From Myxococcales bacterium (lineage in GTDB: Bacteria > Myxococcota_A > Polyangia > Polyangiales > Ga0077539), in assembly GCA_030652255.1 (NCBI GenBank), contig JAUSAZ010000142.1:1-54787 (forward strand): 54,787 bases of DNA, given 5' to 3'. Shown here one piece after another: positions 1 through 8,022 of this stretch (the first letter of the stretch is position 1; each line of letters starts with the position of its first letter). The notes below the pieces were generated by a model. That model searched no databases and was not told the origin of the DNA. It was given only the letters and a program-made list of their open reading frames with translations. The position numbers and the translations under genes were made by a program.

Positions 1-336
1 TCCGGGGCGACCGCTTGTTATTGCCCGGGGTGAGGGCCAACGCCCGAACCCCGGCCCGCAGCGGGTTGCGCCACTCCCGAACGACACCAGTTGCGCATCT
101 CGTGGGTGAGAGGGGCATTGGGAGCGATGCCGGTCTCCGACACGAGGTGAGTGCTTCGAGCGCCGGACACCATCAGCCCCTCGCTTCTCCCTTGCGACCC
201 TTGCGACCCTTGCGGTTCTTCTCCCCCGATGCAGCCATAGTGGTCCCCCCAACGAGCACGGAGACACCGGGCGGGTGCTCCCCTCGGAGGGCGAGGCCAG
301 TGACCGACGGCGTGGGCGGGCGCTCGGCTCAACCTT
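1..336. other. Intergenic stretch with 9-bp tandem repeat
   Basis: No recognisable gene fills this 336-bp stretch downstream of the minus-strand gene that ends at 337. It holds three tandem copies of a 9-bp unit (CCCTTGCGA, CCCTTGCGA, CCCTTGCGG) at 189-215. These fall inside one small minus-strand reading frame, listed separately. No tRNA, terminator with a T-run or mobile-element end is visible. Confidence 0.5.
173..238 (-). CDS. Possible 21-residue basic micro-ORF
   Basis: An ATG at 238 is preceded on the minus strand by a purine-rich GGGGGGA, a plausible ribosome-binding site about 5 nt away. It opens a 21-residue frame rich in Lys, Arg and Gly, with the triplet Lys-Gly-Arg repeated because of the 9-bp DNA tandem repeat. 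I recognise no family. It is not bTHX-like in sequence. The frame may be chance, so confidence is low. Confidence 0.22.
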   Translation of the reverse strand: MAASGEKNRKGRKGRKGEARG

Positions 337-792
337 TCACATCCCCTGCGACGCGGTAGTAGGTGCCGTCCAGCCCTGGAGCATCACCCCGAGGGCGGCG
401 ATCAACAGCGTGATCATCACCGGCAGCAGGCGCGCCCCGGCCGTGAAGAGAAAGGTCGCCGCGAGGGCGGGCAGCTGCGGCACCGAGGTGGCGATGTAGA
501 GCGCCGTCAGCCGGGCGTTCTCCTCCGCGTCGGGGTTCGCTGTGCGCAGCGCCGCGGCCGCCAGCGTGCGCCGCAGCGCCGCCCGGTGCACGAAGACTCC
601 GAGCACGGCCGCCGCCGCCGTCAGCGGCACGAAGCCCCACGCCACGGGGGTGAGCGCGTCGCGCGCCATCAGCCTGAGCGTGCGCATGTCGTCGGTGAAG
701 AGCGCCGTCCGGAGGGCGGTCTCCACCGCGAGCGAGAGGGGGCTCGAGATGGCGATGAGAGGGAGCAGCACCCGTCGGCTCACCGTCGCCAT
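337..792 (-). CDS. Small four-helix membrane protein, unknown function
   Basis: A protein of 151 residues with about four hydrophobic segments (roughly residues 6-28, 47-70, 100-118 and 122-140), so probably an inner-membrane protein. No catalytic motif or family is recognised. I chose the ATG at 792 over an in-frame upstream start at 864. The extra N-terminus would be charged and unlike a membrane protein, and would overlap the divergent gene at 855. There is no Shine-Dalgarno. A TACGAT hexamer lies 10 nt before the ATG, suggesting a very short or absent leader. Confidence 0.65.
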   Translation of the reverse strand: MATVSRRVLLPLIAISSPLSLAVETALRTALFTDDMRTLRLMARDALTPVAWGFVPLTAAAAVLGVFVHRAALRRTLAAAALRTANPDAEENARLTALYIATSVPQLPALAATFLFTAGARLLPVMITLLIAALGVMLQGWTAPTTASQGM

Positions 793-802
793 GGCCGCGC
801 CG

Positions 803-808
803 ATCGTA
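803..808 (-). promoter_or_regulatory. Candidate -10 element for the 337-792 gene
   Basis: On the minus strand TACGAT ends 10 nt before the ATG at 792. No convincing -35 is seen. The position predicts transcription starting within a few bases of the start codon. Confidence 0.3.
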
Positions 809-854
809 CACGCGCCTTGACGCCGCGGGCACTCCTCCCGTCTCGTCTCCCACC

Positions 855-2672
855 GTGTCAGCACTGTCCCAGGCTCTCCGCCGCGTGGGGTCCGACCGCG
901 CGCTCGCGTGGGCGGCGCTGCTGCTCGGCGGCGTCGGAACCTTCCTCTACCGCATCACCCCCGTCTTCGACCCCGACGCCTTCTGGCACCTGCACACCGG
1001 CCGGCACATCGCCGCGACCCGCTCGGTGCCCTCGGTGGACGTCTTCTCCCACACCGCCGCGGGCCGCCGCTGGGACTTCGTCGACTGGCTCGCGGACCTC
1101 CTGCTCTACGCCGCGCATCGCCTCGACGGCCTCCGCGGACTCATCCTCTTCACGGCCCTGCTCGGCGGCCTCGGCGTCGCGATCACCGTCGCCCGGATGC
1201 TGCGCCGCGCCCCGCCCGCGGTCGCGCTCGCGCTCACGCCGCTGGTGATGGGCGTCGGGGTCTTCCGCGTCACGCCCCGGCCGCAGACCTTCACCTTCGC
1301 GCTCTTCTCCGCGACGCTGCTGCTCCTCGACCGCCCCGGCGGCGCGTGGCTCGTCCCGCCCCTCCTTGCTCTCTGGCAGAACCTCCACTCCAGCGCCCCG
1401 CTCGGCCTCGCCGCCCTCGTCGCCCACGGCCTCGGCCGCGTGCTCGTCGCGCGCCGCGACGGCACCCCCCTCGACCTCCGCGGCGCCCTCGGCCCCGTCG
1501 CCCTCGGCGCCCTCGCGCTCCTCGCCGCGGTGCACCCGATCGACCGCCTGCGCGCGGGCTTCGGCCACATGGTCGACCCCTCCCTGATGGCGCTCATCAC
1601 CGAGTGGCAGCCCATGTACCGGATGCCCGTCGCGACGCCCGTCAACCTCGCCCTCGAAGGCCTCGTCGCGCTCGCCCTCGTCGCGCTCGCGCACCGCCCC
1701 ACGCGCGCCCGCCTCGACCCCGCGGCGGCGCTCATCGCCCTCGGCGCCACCGTGCTCGCGGTGCGCGCGATGCGCTTCGTCCCGCTCGCGGCCATCGCCG
1801 TCGCGCCCGTCGCCGCGCTCGGCCTCGCGGCCCTGCTCGGCTCTGCCCGGCGCACCCGCCTCGCAGCGGCCGCGGCGGTCGTCGCGCTCGGGCTCGGCAC
1901 CGTCGCCGCGCAGCGCAAACCCGTCGGCTTCGGCCTGCTCCCGGGGATGTTCCTTGAAGGGGCCGCGCGCTGGGTCGACGCGCACCAGCCCCGCGGTCGC
2001 CTGCTCAACGACTTCAACGACGGCGGCTACCTGATGTTCACCCTCGGGCCGCGGCACCCGGTCTTCTCCGACGGCCGCTCGTGGGCCCTCTACGACCCGG
2101 CCTTCCTGCGCGACGCCCTCCAGCCCGACCTCGGGCGCCTCGACCGCCTCATCGCCCGCTACGACCTCGGGCTCGCGGTCGTGAACACCGACGCCCGCCT
2201 CGGGTGGTTCCAGTCGCGTCCCGGGTGGTCGCTCGTCTACTTCGACGACCGCGCCTTCGTCGCCCTGCGCGACGAGCTCAACCCCCACCTCGCGCCCTAC
2301 GCCTACCGCGCGCTCCGCCCCGCGAGCTGGTCCGACGACCTCCCCCGCTGGCGCGCCGACCCCGCCCTCGCGGCCCTCGCGTGGACCGAGTCCGCCCGCG
2401 CCGTCGCCGACGCCCCGCGCGACTCCCTCCCGTGGGTGCTCCGCGCCGCCGCCGCTGCCGCCGTCGGCCGCGACGCCGAGGCCGACGCCGCCGCCCTCCG
2501 CGCGCTCGCCCTGCGCCCCGACGGGGTGCCCGCCAACCGCGCCGTCCTGCTCCGCTGCGCCGAGCGCCGCGACCGCCCGTGTGTCTGTCGCCACGCCGCG
2601 TGGGTGCTCGCCCGCGCTCCGCAGAACCTCTTCACCCGCACGCTGTCCCAGCGCTTCGGATGTCCGCCGTGA
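855..2672 (+). CDS. Polytopic membrane protein, GT-C-like, with C-terminal soluble domain
   Basis: A 605-residue protein with a GTG start. The first 350 residues hold about ten hydrophobic helices. The loop after helix 1 has Asp-Pro-Asp-Ala-Phe-Trp-His-Leu and a following Phe-Ser-His-Thr, a pattern common in bacterial integral membrane proteins of the GT-C glycosyltransferase-like group, where acidic residues in the first loop bind a polyprenyl-phosphate sugar. The last 250 residues are soluble and Ala-rich and may be TPR-like. It starts an operon: the cytochrome gene begins 13 bp before its stop. A sugar or lipid transfer role is inferred from topology only. Confidence 0.7.
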   Translation: MSALSQALRRVGSDRALAWAALLLGGVGTFLYRITPVFDPDAFWHLHTGRHIAATRSVPSVDVFSHTAAGRRWDFVDWLADLLLYAAHRLDGLRGLILFTALLGGLGVAITVARMLRRAPPAVALALTPLVMGVGVFRVTPRPQTFTFALFSATLLLLDRPGGAWLVPPLLALWQNLHSSAPLGLAALVAHGLGRVLVARRDGTPLDLRGALGPVALGALALLAAVHPIDRLRAGFGHMVDPSLMALITEWQPMYRMPVATPVNLALEGLVALALVALAHRPTRARLDPAAALIALGATVLAVRAMRFVPLAAIAVAPVAALGLAALLGSARRTRLAAAAAVVALGLGTVAAQRKPVGFGLLPGMFLEGAARWVDAHQPRGRLLNDFNDGGYLMFTLGPRHPVFSDGRSWALYDPAFLRDALQPDLGRLDRLIARYDLGLAVVNTDARLGWFQSRPGWSLVYFDDRAFVALRDELNPHLAPYAYRALRPASWSDDLPRWRADPALAALAWTESARAVADAPRDSLPWVLRAAAAAAVGRDAEADAAALRALALRPDGVPANRAVLLRCAERRDRPCVCRHAAWVLARAPQNLFTRTLSQRFGCPP

Positions 2673-3847
2673 CCACCCCCGAGGGCCCGCCGATTGCACA
2701 GCCCCTCGCGGTGCGCCCTCCGGTCATCGCCCTCGCTGCCCTCATCGTCGGAGCCCTCGCGGGGTCCGCCCGGGGCACGCCGCAGATTACGGTGGAGGGT
2801 ATGTTTCCTGGCGGCCGGTCGACGGTGACGGTGGGTCCTGCGCCCGCGGGCACCGGCTCCACCGACGCCGCGGCGTGCGCCACCTGCCACGCCGAGATCG
2901 CCGCCGAGTGGCGCTCGTCCATGCACGCCGCCTCGTGGACCGACGAGGTCTTCCAGGCCGCCTACGCCGTCGAGCCCATGGCCTTCTGCCGCAACTGCCA
3001 CGCGCCCACGCACACCGGCGCCGCCCCCCGCGGCGTGGCCGCCGACGACGGGGTCTCCTGCGCGGTCTGCCACGTGCGTGACGAGCACGTCCTCGCCACC
3101 CGCCGATCGCCCGGCGCGCCGCACCCGGTGATGGCCGTGCGCGCGATGTCCGGCAGCGGCTTCTGCGCGGGATGCCACCAGTTCAACTTCCCCGGCGATA
3201 CGGGCCGCGGCGGCGCCCACTTCGACACCGGCGAGCCCATGCAGGACACCTACGCCGAGTGGCTCGACAGCGCGGCCGCCAGCGACGGCGTCGCCTGCCA
3301 GGGCTGCCACATGCCCATGGTCGACGGCCCGCGGGGGAGGCACCGCAGCCACCGCTTTCCGGGCGGCCGCGACCTCTCGCTCCTGCGCAGCGCCGTCGAG
3401 GTCACGGCCACGGCGCGCACCGTCGGTGACGGCACCGTCGTGACGGTCACGCTCACCCCGCGAACGCTCGGTCACTCCTTCCCCACGGGCGACCTCTTCC
3501 GCCGGGTGGAGGTCACCGCGGCGTGGGCGTCCGAGCCCGCGAGCACGGTGCGCGTCGGGCTCGCCCGGGAGTTCGCCAACGTGCCCGCGCGGGCGCCCCA
3601 CGGGGGGATCACCTTCGTCCGCCGCCAGAGCGCCGACACCCGCCTCGCCGCCGCGGGCCTCGGCGCCCCGCGCGTGGTGACGCTCACCCTGCCCGGTCAC
3701 CCGCCCGCCGGGCGCGTGCGCTGGTCGCTCGACCACCTGCTCATGCCGACGCCGCTCGCCGCCTCGCAGGGCGTGGGCGAGCCCCGCAACCGCCTCGTCG
3801 TCGCCGACGGAACCATCGACCCCACGCCTGGAGACACCACCCCATGA
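2660..3847 (+). CDS. Secreted pentaheme c-type cytochrome
   Basis: A 395-residue protein with an N-terminal hydrophobic segment (about residues 20-38, ending Ala-Arg-Gly) consistent with export. It has five CxxCH haem-attachment motifs: CATCH (near residue 73), CRNCH (110), CAVCH (134), CAGCH (170) and CQGCH (213). The C-terminal 170 residues look like a beta-rich domain without haem sites. It resembles the cytochrome c554/multihaem families that carry electrons in the periplasm; the partner is unknown. The ATG at 2660 overlaps the upstream gene by 13 bp, and its TGA overlaps the next ATG (ATGA), indicating translational coupling. Confidence 0.85.
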   Translation: MSAVTTPEGPPIAQPLAVRPPVIALAALIVGALAGSARGTPQITVEGMFPGGRSTVTVGPAPAGTGSTDAAACATCHAEIAAEWRSSMHAASWTDEVFQAAYAVEPMAFCRNCHAPTHTGAAPRGVAADDGVSCAVCHVRDEHVLATRRSPGAPHPVMAVRAMSGSGFCAGCHQFNFPGDTGRGGAHFDTGEPMQDTYAEWLDSAAASDGVACQGCHMPMVDGPRGRHRSHRFPGGRDLSLLRSAVEVTATARTVGDGTVVTVTLTPRTLGHSFPTGDLFRRVEVTAAWASEPASTVRVGLAREFANVPARAPHGGITFVRRQSADTRLAAAGLGAPRVVTLTLPGHPPAGRVRWSLDHLLMPTPLAASQGVGEPRNRLVVADGTIDPTPGDTTP

Positions 3848-4767
3848 AGACCCTCGCGCTCGCGTCCGCCCTCGTCCTCGCCGCCGCCTCGGCCTCCGCG
3901 CAGCCCGTGGTCGACCGCGTGTTTCGCGCCCCCTCGGCGGAGGTCGCGCCCGCGCCCGCGCCCGCCGCGGAGGCGCCCCTCGCGGTGCCCGAGCTGCCCG
4001 CGGTCCCCCCGGAGCTCGCCGCCCGCGTCACGTCGCTGCGCGCCGTGGTCGACGAGACCCGCGAGTGCTTCACCTACCGCGGCGAGCGCGACGAGCACAT
4101 CGCCGACCGCCGCTGCCCGGGGTGGTTCGCCGCCCTCAACCGCGGCGGCGTTGCGGCCGCCCACGCCATCGGCGCCTCGCTGGAGCAGGACTTCCGCGGG
4201 GCCGAGGTCGACTACGAGAACGTCGGCAACGGCGCGTGGCTGGTGCGCCCGCGCATCCTGCGGCTGCTCACCGCCACCGGCGGCCCGGTCGCGACGACAT
4301 ACCTGGTGCGGTATGTCGGACGCGCGCTCGCGGTCGACCACGGGCTGGAGGGCGAGACCTCCCGCGCGGCCTTCGCCACCCTCGCGACCCTCGCTGGCGA
4401 GGACCTCACCCGCGTCGCCCCGTGGGAGGACTCCGAGGTGTACAGCGACCGCGCGCGCATGACCGCGGCCGTGCAGCGCTGGCTGCGCTGGCACCGCGAC
4501 GTCGCCGCCCTCCCGCGGGCGCAGCAGGTCGCGCTCGCGGCGCAGCGCCAGGCGGAGGCGCTCGCCTCGGCGGACCAGGCCGAGCGGTGGGCGGCGATCC
4601 AGCGGGCGGCGGCGGTGCCCGCGCGGCGCGCGTCGGCGGTGACCTCGCTGCGGGGGCTGCTGGCGCACCCGGAGCTCACGGCGCAGGGGCGGAGCTACCT
4701 GCTGCGCTGGGCGCGCCGGCAGGGCATGCAGGTGGCGGCGCCCCGCGCGTCGCTCGCGGCCCGATGA
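3844..4767 (+). CDS. Secreted protein of unknown function, cytochrome operon
   Basis: A 307-residue protein with a clear Sec signal peptide (Ala/Leu-rich, cleavage probably after Ala-Ser-Ala near residue 20) and an Ala-Pro linker to about residue 60. The mature part is helical, with Cys residues in a Glu-Cys-Phe...Arg-Arg-Cys-Pro context that could form a disulfide. No known family is recognised. The ATGA overlap with the pentahaem cytochrome puts it in the same operon, so it probably acts with that cytochrome in the periplasm. It ends 1 bp before the convergent lipoprotein gene, with no terminator visible between them. Confidence 0.7.
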   Translation: MKTLALASALVLAAASASAQPVVDRVFRAPSAEVAPAPAPAAEAPLAVPELPAVPPELAARVTSLRAVVDETRECFTYRGERDEHIADRRCPGWFAALNRGGVAAAHAIGASLEQDFRGAEVDYENVGNGAWLVRPRILRLLTATGGPVATTYLVRYVGRALAVDHGLEGETSRAAFATLATLAGEDLTRVAPWEDSEVYSDRARMTAAVQRWLRWHRDVAALPRAQQVALAAQRQAEALASADQAERWAAIQRAAAVPARRASAVTSLRGLLAHPELTAQGRSYLLRWARRQGMQVAAPRASLAAR

Positions 4768-4768
4768 G

Positions 4769-5668
4769 TCACGGCGGGGCGGTGGGCGCGATGGTGGTGA
4801 CGCCCGCGCCGTAGAACTGCGGCGCCGGCATCGACACGAGCGTGCCCACGCCGGTGGCGATGTTGATGGAGATGAACTCCCCGTCGCGGGTGAAGCCGTA
4901 GAGGGTGTTGCGGTAGTACGCGAGGCCGAAGATCCGGTCGAAGCCCGTGTTGCCGAGGATGTTCACCTCGCCGGTGCTGGGGTTCACGCTCGCGAGCTGG
5001 TCGCTGCTCATCGACGAGGCGTTGGAGGCGCGCACGGTGGCGAAGGTGCCCGCGCCCGCGATGGAGACGAAGTCCCCCGACAGGGCGTACTCGGTGCTGT
5101 TTCGGCGAAGCTGTCCGAGGCGTGTCGCGCGCCCGGTGGTGGCGTCGATGCGCCAGAAGTCGCCGCCGCTGACGCCGCCGATGAGCACCTCGCCCGTGGT
5201 GTTGGGGATGACCCCCACCGGGAGGTACGTCAGCCCGACGAAATTGCCGTCGGGCAGCGGCGCGATGAGGGTGCACGACGCGGTGCTGGTGTTGATGCGG
5301 TAGAGCGCGTCCTGGGTGCTGCCGACCAGGGTGCCGTCGGCGTCGACGGCGATGTCGTTCATCACGTGGTTGTTGCGGTCGCCCGACGCGAAGGTGAAGG
5401 TCCCGACCGTGCGGAGGGCGTTGGTGCGCGGGTTGACCGCGTACAGCAGCGTCGCGGAGTGCGCGTACACGATCGTCTGGTCGAGGCTCGGCCCCGTGTC
5501 GCGGATGGGAATCACCCCGCGGTCGATCGGGGCCTCGGCGTCCGTGAGGGAGGGGCCCGCGTCTACGCCCGCGTCGTCGAGGGTCGGCGTGAAGCGCGTG
5601 GGCTCGTCCGAACAGCCCGCCAGGGCGACCGACGCGAGCGAAATCAACAGGAAAGATCGGTGGAACAC
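4769..5668 (-). CDS. Lipoprotein, beta-propeller-like
   Basis: A 299-residue protein with a GTG start and a lipoprotein signal (lipobox Leu-Ala-Gly-Cys, Cys19). An Asp/Pro-rich linker runs to about residue 60. Repeating units follow, with patterns such as Leu-Tyr-Ala-Val-Asn-Pro, Leu-Tyr-Arg-Ile-Asn, Phe-Trp-Arg-Ile-Asp and Leu-Ala-Ser-Val-Asn-Pro-Ser-Thr-Gly. These resemble the blades of a PQQ/YVTN-type propeller without enzyme residues. It is likely anchored in the outer membrane. The ligand is unknown. No Shine-Dalgarno is evident before the GTG. Confidence 0.7.
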   Translation of the reverse strand: MFHRSFLLISLASVALAGCSDEPTRFTPTLDDAGVDAGPSLTDAEAPIDRGVIPIRDTGPSLDQTIVYAHSATLLYAVNPRTNALRTVGTFTFASGDRNNHVMNDIAVDADGTLVGSTQDALYRINTSTASCTLIAPLPDGNFVGLTYLPVGVIPNTTGEVLIGGVSGGDFWRIDATTGRATRLGQLRRNSTEYALSGDFVSIAGAGTFATVRASNASSMSSDQLASVNPSTGEVNILGNTGFDRIFGLAYYRNTLYGFTRDGEFISINIATGVGTLVSMPAPQFYGAGVTTIAPTAPP

Positions 5669-5784
5669 GCGCGCAAGCTGAACGATCCGCCCCGTGATGG
5701 CAAGACATCGCCCGGGCCCCGGCAGCTCACCCCCGGAGGCCTCTGGGAAGAAGTTCTAGGAAATCTTCAGGGGGCCCTATCCTT

Positions 5785-5808
5785 TTGAAACGAATTCGAT
5801 GCTAGGGT
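5785..5808 (+). promoter_or_regulatory. Candidate promoter for the RRM leader transcript
   Basis: A locally AT-rich patch holds TTGAAA (5785-5790) and, after only 12 nt, TGCTAGGGT (5800-5808), which could be an extended -10. The spacing is too short for both to act together, so the extended -10 is the better candidate. It would give a leader of more than 200 nt before the ATG at 6050. Confidence 0.25.
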
Positions 5809-5874
5809 CTCCTTGCCTAGCGGATTCCCCAACGCCTCGGAGTCGAGACTGCGCTGTCGGGGGTGGAACCGCCG

Positions 5875-6049
5875 CTCCCATCGAAAGATGGGAGTGGGGA
5901 TGGTGCTCATCCCAGGCGTGGTCTGACGGTTGGTCCGTCACCTGAACCTCACCGTGGTTGTCACGGTGCAGACCACGGTCGTGTGGCGGTGCATCGCTCG
6001 ACGAGACGACCCTAACCCGGCGTCCGTCCCAACTGTTTGAGGTCGTGTC
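5875..6049 (+). ncRNA. Structured 5' leader of the RRM protein gene
   Basis: Four perfect or near-perfect hairpins follow one another. CTCCCATC/GATGGGAG (5875-5882, 5887-5894) is closed by a GAAA tetraloop. GGGATG/CATCCC (5897-5902, 5908-5913) follows. A 9-bp helix CGTGGTCTG/CAGACCACG (5917-5925, 5969-5977) encloses two arms: ACGG/CCGT (5926-5929, 5935-5938, loop TTGGT) and CACCGTG/CACGGTG (5950-5956, 5962-5968, loop GTTGT). The arms abut the closing helix, making a three-way junction with an 11-nt linker. ACGACC (6006-6011) can pair with GGTCGT (6041-6046), part of the ribosome-binding site. I know no Rfam class that fits. It could be a cis-regulatory leader or a separate small RNA. Confidence 0.6.
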
Positions 6050-6415
<366 letters not shown>

Positions 6416-6561
6416 TCGTCTCTCCCCTCCCGTCTCTCCCCTCCTCGCCTTCATTCCCCACATCCCATCCATGACGTAGTCGTCTGACGACTCCGATGAC
6501 CCGCGTGATCCGCGCGGCCATCGATGGGTCGCAACGTCCGGTCATACAATCCGTGCGGCTT

Positions 6562-6580
6562 CGTCAATGCTTCATTGACG
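6562..6580. promoter_or_regulatory. 19-bp perfect inverted repeat upstream of the lysyl-oxidase-like gene
   Basis: CGTCAATG, spacer CTT, then CATTGACG: eight perfectly paired bases on each side. A TACAAT hexamer (6545-6550) ends 11 bp upstream, so the repeat would cover the transcription start if that is the -10. The right half also contains TTGACG, a possible -35 for a start nearer the gene. No T-run follows, so an operator fits better than a terminator. Confidence 0.4.
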
Positions 6581-6625
6581 GCGCTGCGCGCTGGGTTCTC
6601 ATGCTCCACGAAGAGCAGGAGAACG

Positions 6626-7897
6626 ATGACCACCCACACACAACGCACGATCGCCGCGGCGCTCTGGTCGCTCACCCTGGCGGGCTGCACGGCCAACGGC
6701 AGCACGCCTGGGGCCGCCGACGCCGGGCCCGCGGACACCGCGCGCGCCGACGGCACCCTGAGCGACGCCGGGGCCGACGTGCCGAGCGCGAAGCTCACCG
6801 ACGTGCCGTTGTTCGTGGACGTGCCGGTGGTGGTCGACCTCGACGCGCCCGCGAGCCCCGACGACGCGCCCGTCACCGACGGGCCGACGGACGGCGGCCA
6901 CCGCGACGGCGCCATCCGCGGAGACGGCGGCGCGCTCCCCAACCTCACCCCCGTCATCCAGAACACCCAGATCCAGGAGCGCACCTTCGGCGCCTCGGCC
7001 TGCGAGGTCACCGAGGGCTGCACGGTGGTGGGCAACCGTCGCCTGCTGCGCTTCGACCTGCTCACGCCCAACATCGGCGAGGCCGACCTGTACTTCGGCC
7101 CGCCCACCGCGGGCGGCCGTCCCTCCGAGCTCTTCGAGTTCGGCACCTGCCACAACCACTGGCACCTCCGCGGCTACGCCGACTACCGCCTCTTCGACAT
7201 GGCCGGCGCCGAGGTGGGCCGCGGGCACAAGCAGTCGTTCTGCCTGCTCGACACCGCCCGCTACATGGGCATGGGCGCCGACCTCCCGGCGGCGAGCCGG
7301 TACAACTGCGGCAACCAGGGCATCCACGCCGGCTGGTACGACCTCTACGGGCGCAGCCTCGACTGCCAGTACGTCGACATCACCGACGTGCCCCCCGGCA
7401 CGTACCGGCTGCGCGCGCAGGTCAACATCGAGCGGGTCGTGGCCGAGAGCCGCTACGACGACAACGAGGTGTTCATGACGGTGGTCATCCCGCCGCGGCC
7501 CGTCGGGCCCGACGGAGGATTGCCGACCGACCCGACCTTCGCGTGCGGCGGCGCGGACGAGGGCCTCGACCGCGACTGCGGGTGGACCCCCGAAGGCGCC
7601 GCGCGCACCTGCACCCCCGGCGCGAGCGTGAACATCGGCTGCAACGCCGGCTGCTCGCCGCCCATCGGCGTGTGCGCGGGCGACCCCATGCTGCGCATCT
7701 GCCCGGGCGACCGGCCCTGCATGCGCGCCGCGCAGATCGCCGCCAACGACGACTCGTGCCGCGGCCCCGACGGCGGCCCCGACACGCACCTCTGCTCCAA
7801 CGTGACGTTCACCTGCCCCGCGGGCGGACGCTACAACATCCTCTCCGGGGCCTTCCGCGCGGGCGGGGCCTACGAGTGCCACTTCGACATCCGCTGA
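6626..7897 (+). CDS. Lysyl-oxidase-like copper-site lipoprotein
   Basis: A 423-residue protein with an ATG behind AGGAG. The lipoprotein signal ends at Leu-Ala-Gly-Cys (Cys21), and an Asp/Ala/Pro-rich linker runs to about residue 105. Residues 110-290 match the lysyl oxidase family (PF01186): Cys-His-Asn-His-Trp-His is the His-x-His-x-His copper site, followed by Arg-Leu-Phe-Asp, a Phe-Cys-Leu-Leu-Asp motif and a Cys-Gly-Asn-Gln-Gly-Ile stretch. The C-terminal 130 residues are Cys-rich and may be disulfide-bonded. The expected chemistry is copper amine oxidation of lysine side chains on surface or extracellular protein. The quinone-cofactor residues could not be assigned by eye, so activity is inferred. 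Confidence 0.82.
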   Translation: MTTHTQRTIAAALWSLTLAGCTANGSTPGAADAGPADTARADGTLSDAGADVPSAKLTDVPLFVDVPVVVDLDAPASPDDAPVTDGPTDGGHRDGAIRGDGGALPNLTPVIQNTQIQERTFGASACEVTEGCTVVGNRRLLRFDLLTPNIGEADLYFGPPTAGGRPSELFEFGTCHNHWHLRGYADYRLFDMAGAEVGRGHKQSFCLLDTARYMGMGADLPAASRYNCGNQGIHAGWYDLYGRSLDCQYVDITDVPPGTYRLRAQVNIERVVAESRYDDNEVFMTVVIPPRPVGPDGGLPTDPTFACGGADEGLDRDCGWTPEGAARTCTPGASVNIGCNAGCSPPIGVCAGDPMLRICPGDRPCMRAAQIAANDDSCRGPDGGPDTHLCSNVTFTCPAGGRYNILSGAFRAGGAYECHFDIR

Positions 7898-7962
7898 TAA
7901 CGCAAGTCCCCGGCGCCGATCGGTGCTGCGGTGTGGGCGCGGGTGCCGACCGGGTCCACGAT

Positions 7963-7986
7963 TCCTGCCAAATATCCTGCAAGAAT
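7963..7986 (+). promoter_or_regulatory. Tandem 12-bp repeat upstream of the phosphatase gene
   Basis: TCCTGCCAAATA is followed directly by TCCTGCAAGAAT: two imperfect 12-bp direct repeats in an AT-rich patch 37 bp before the GTG at 8023. One-turn spacing would place two protein half-sites on the same DNA face. A TAGCTT hexamer lies 6 nt before the GTG. Confidence 0.25.
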
Positions 7987-8022
7987 TTTTGGGTGCACCC
8001 TCGGGCGCGGTAGCTTGTTGGA

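Noticed and set aside
5883..5894. CGAAAG hairpin in the RRM leader as a cyclic-di-GMP (GEMM) riboswitch
   Set aside because: The tetraloop is similar, but the conserved GGGACGCAAAGCC receptor region and the paired architecture of GEMM are absent.
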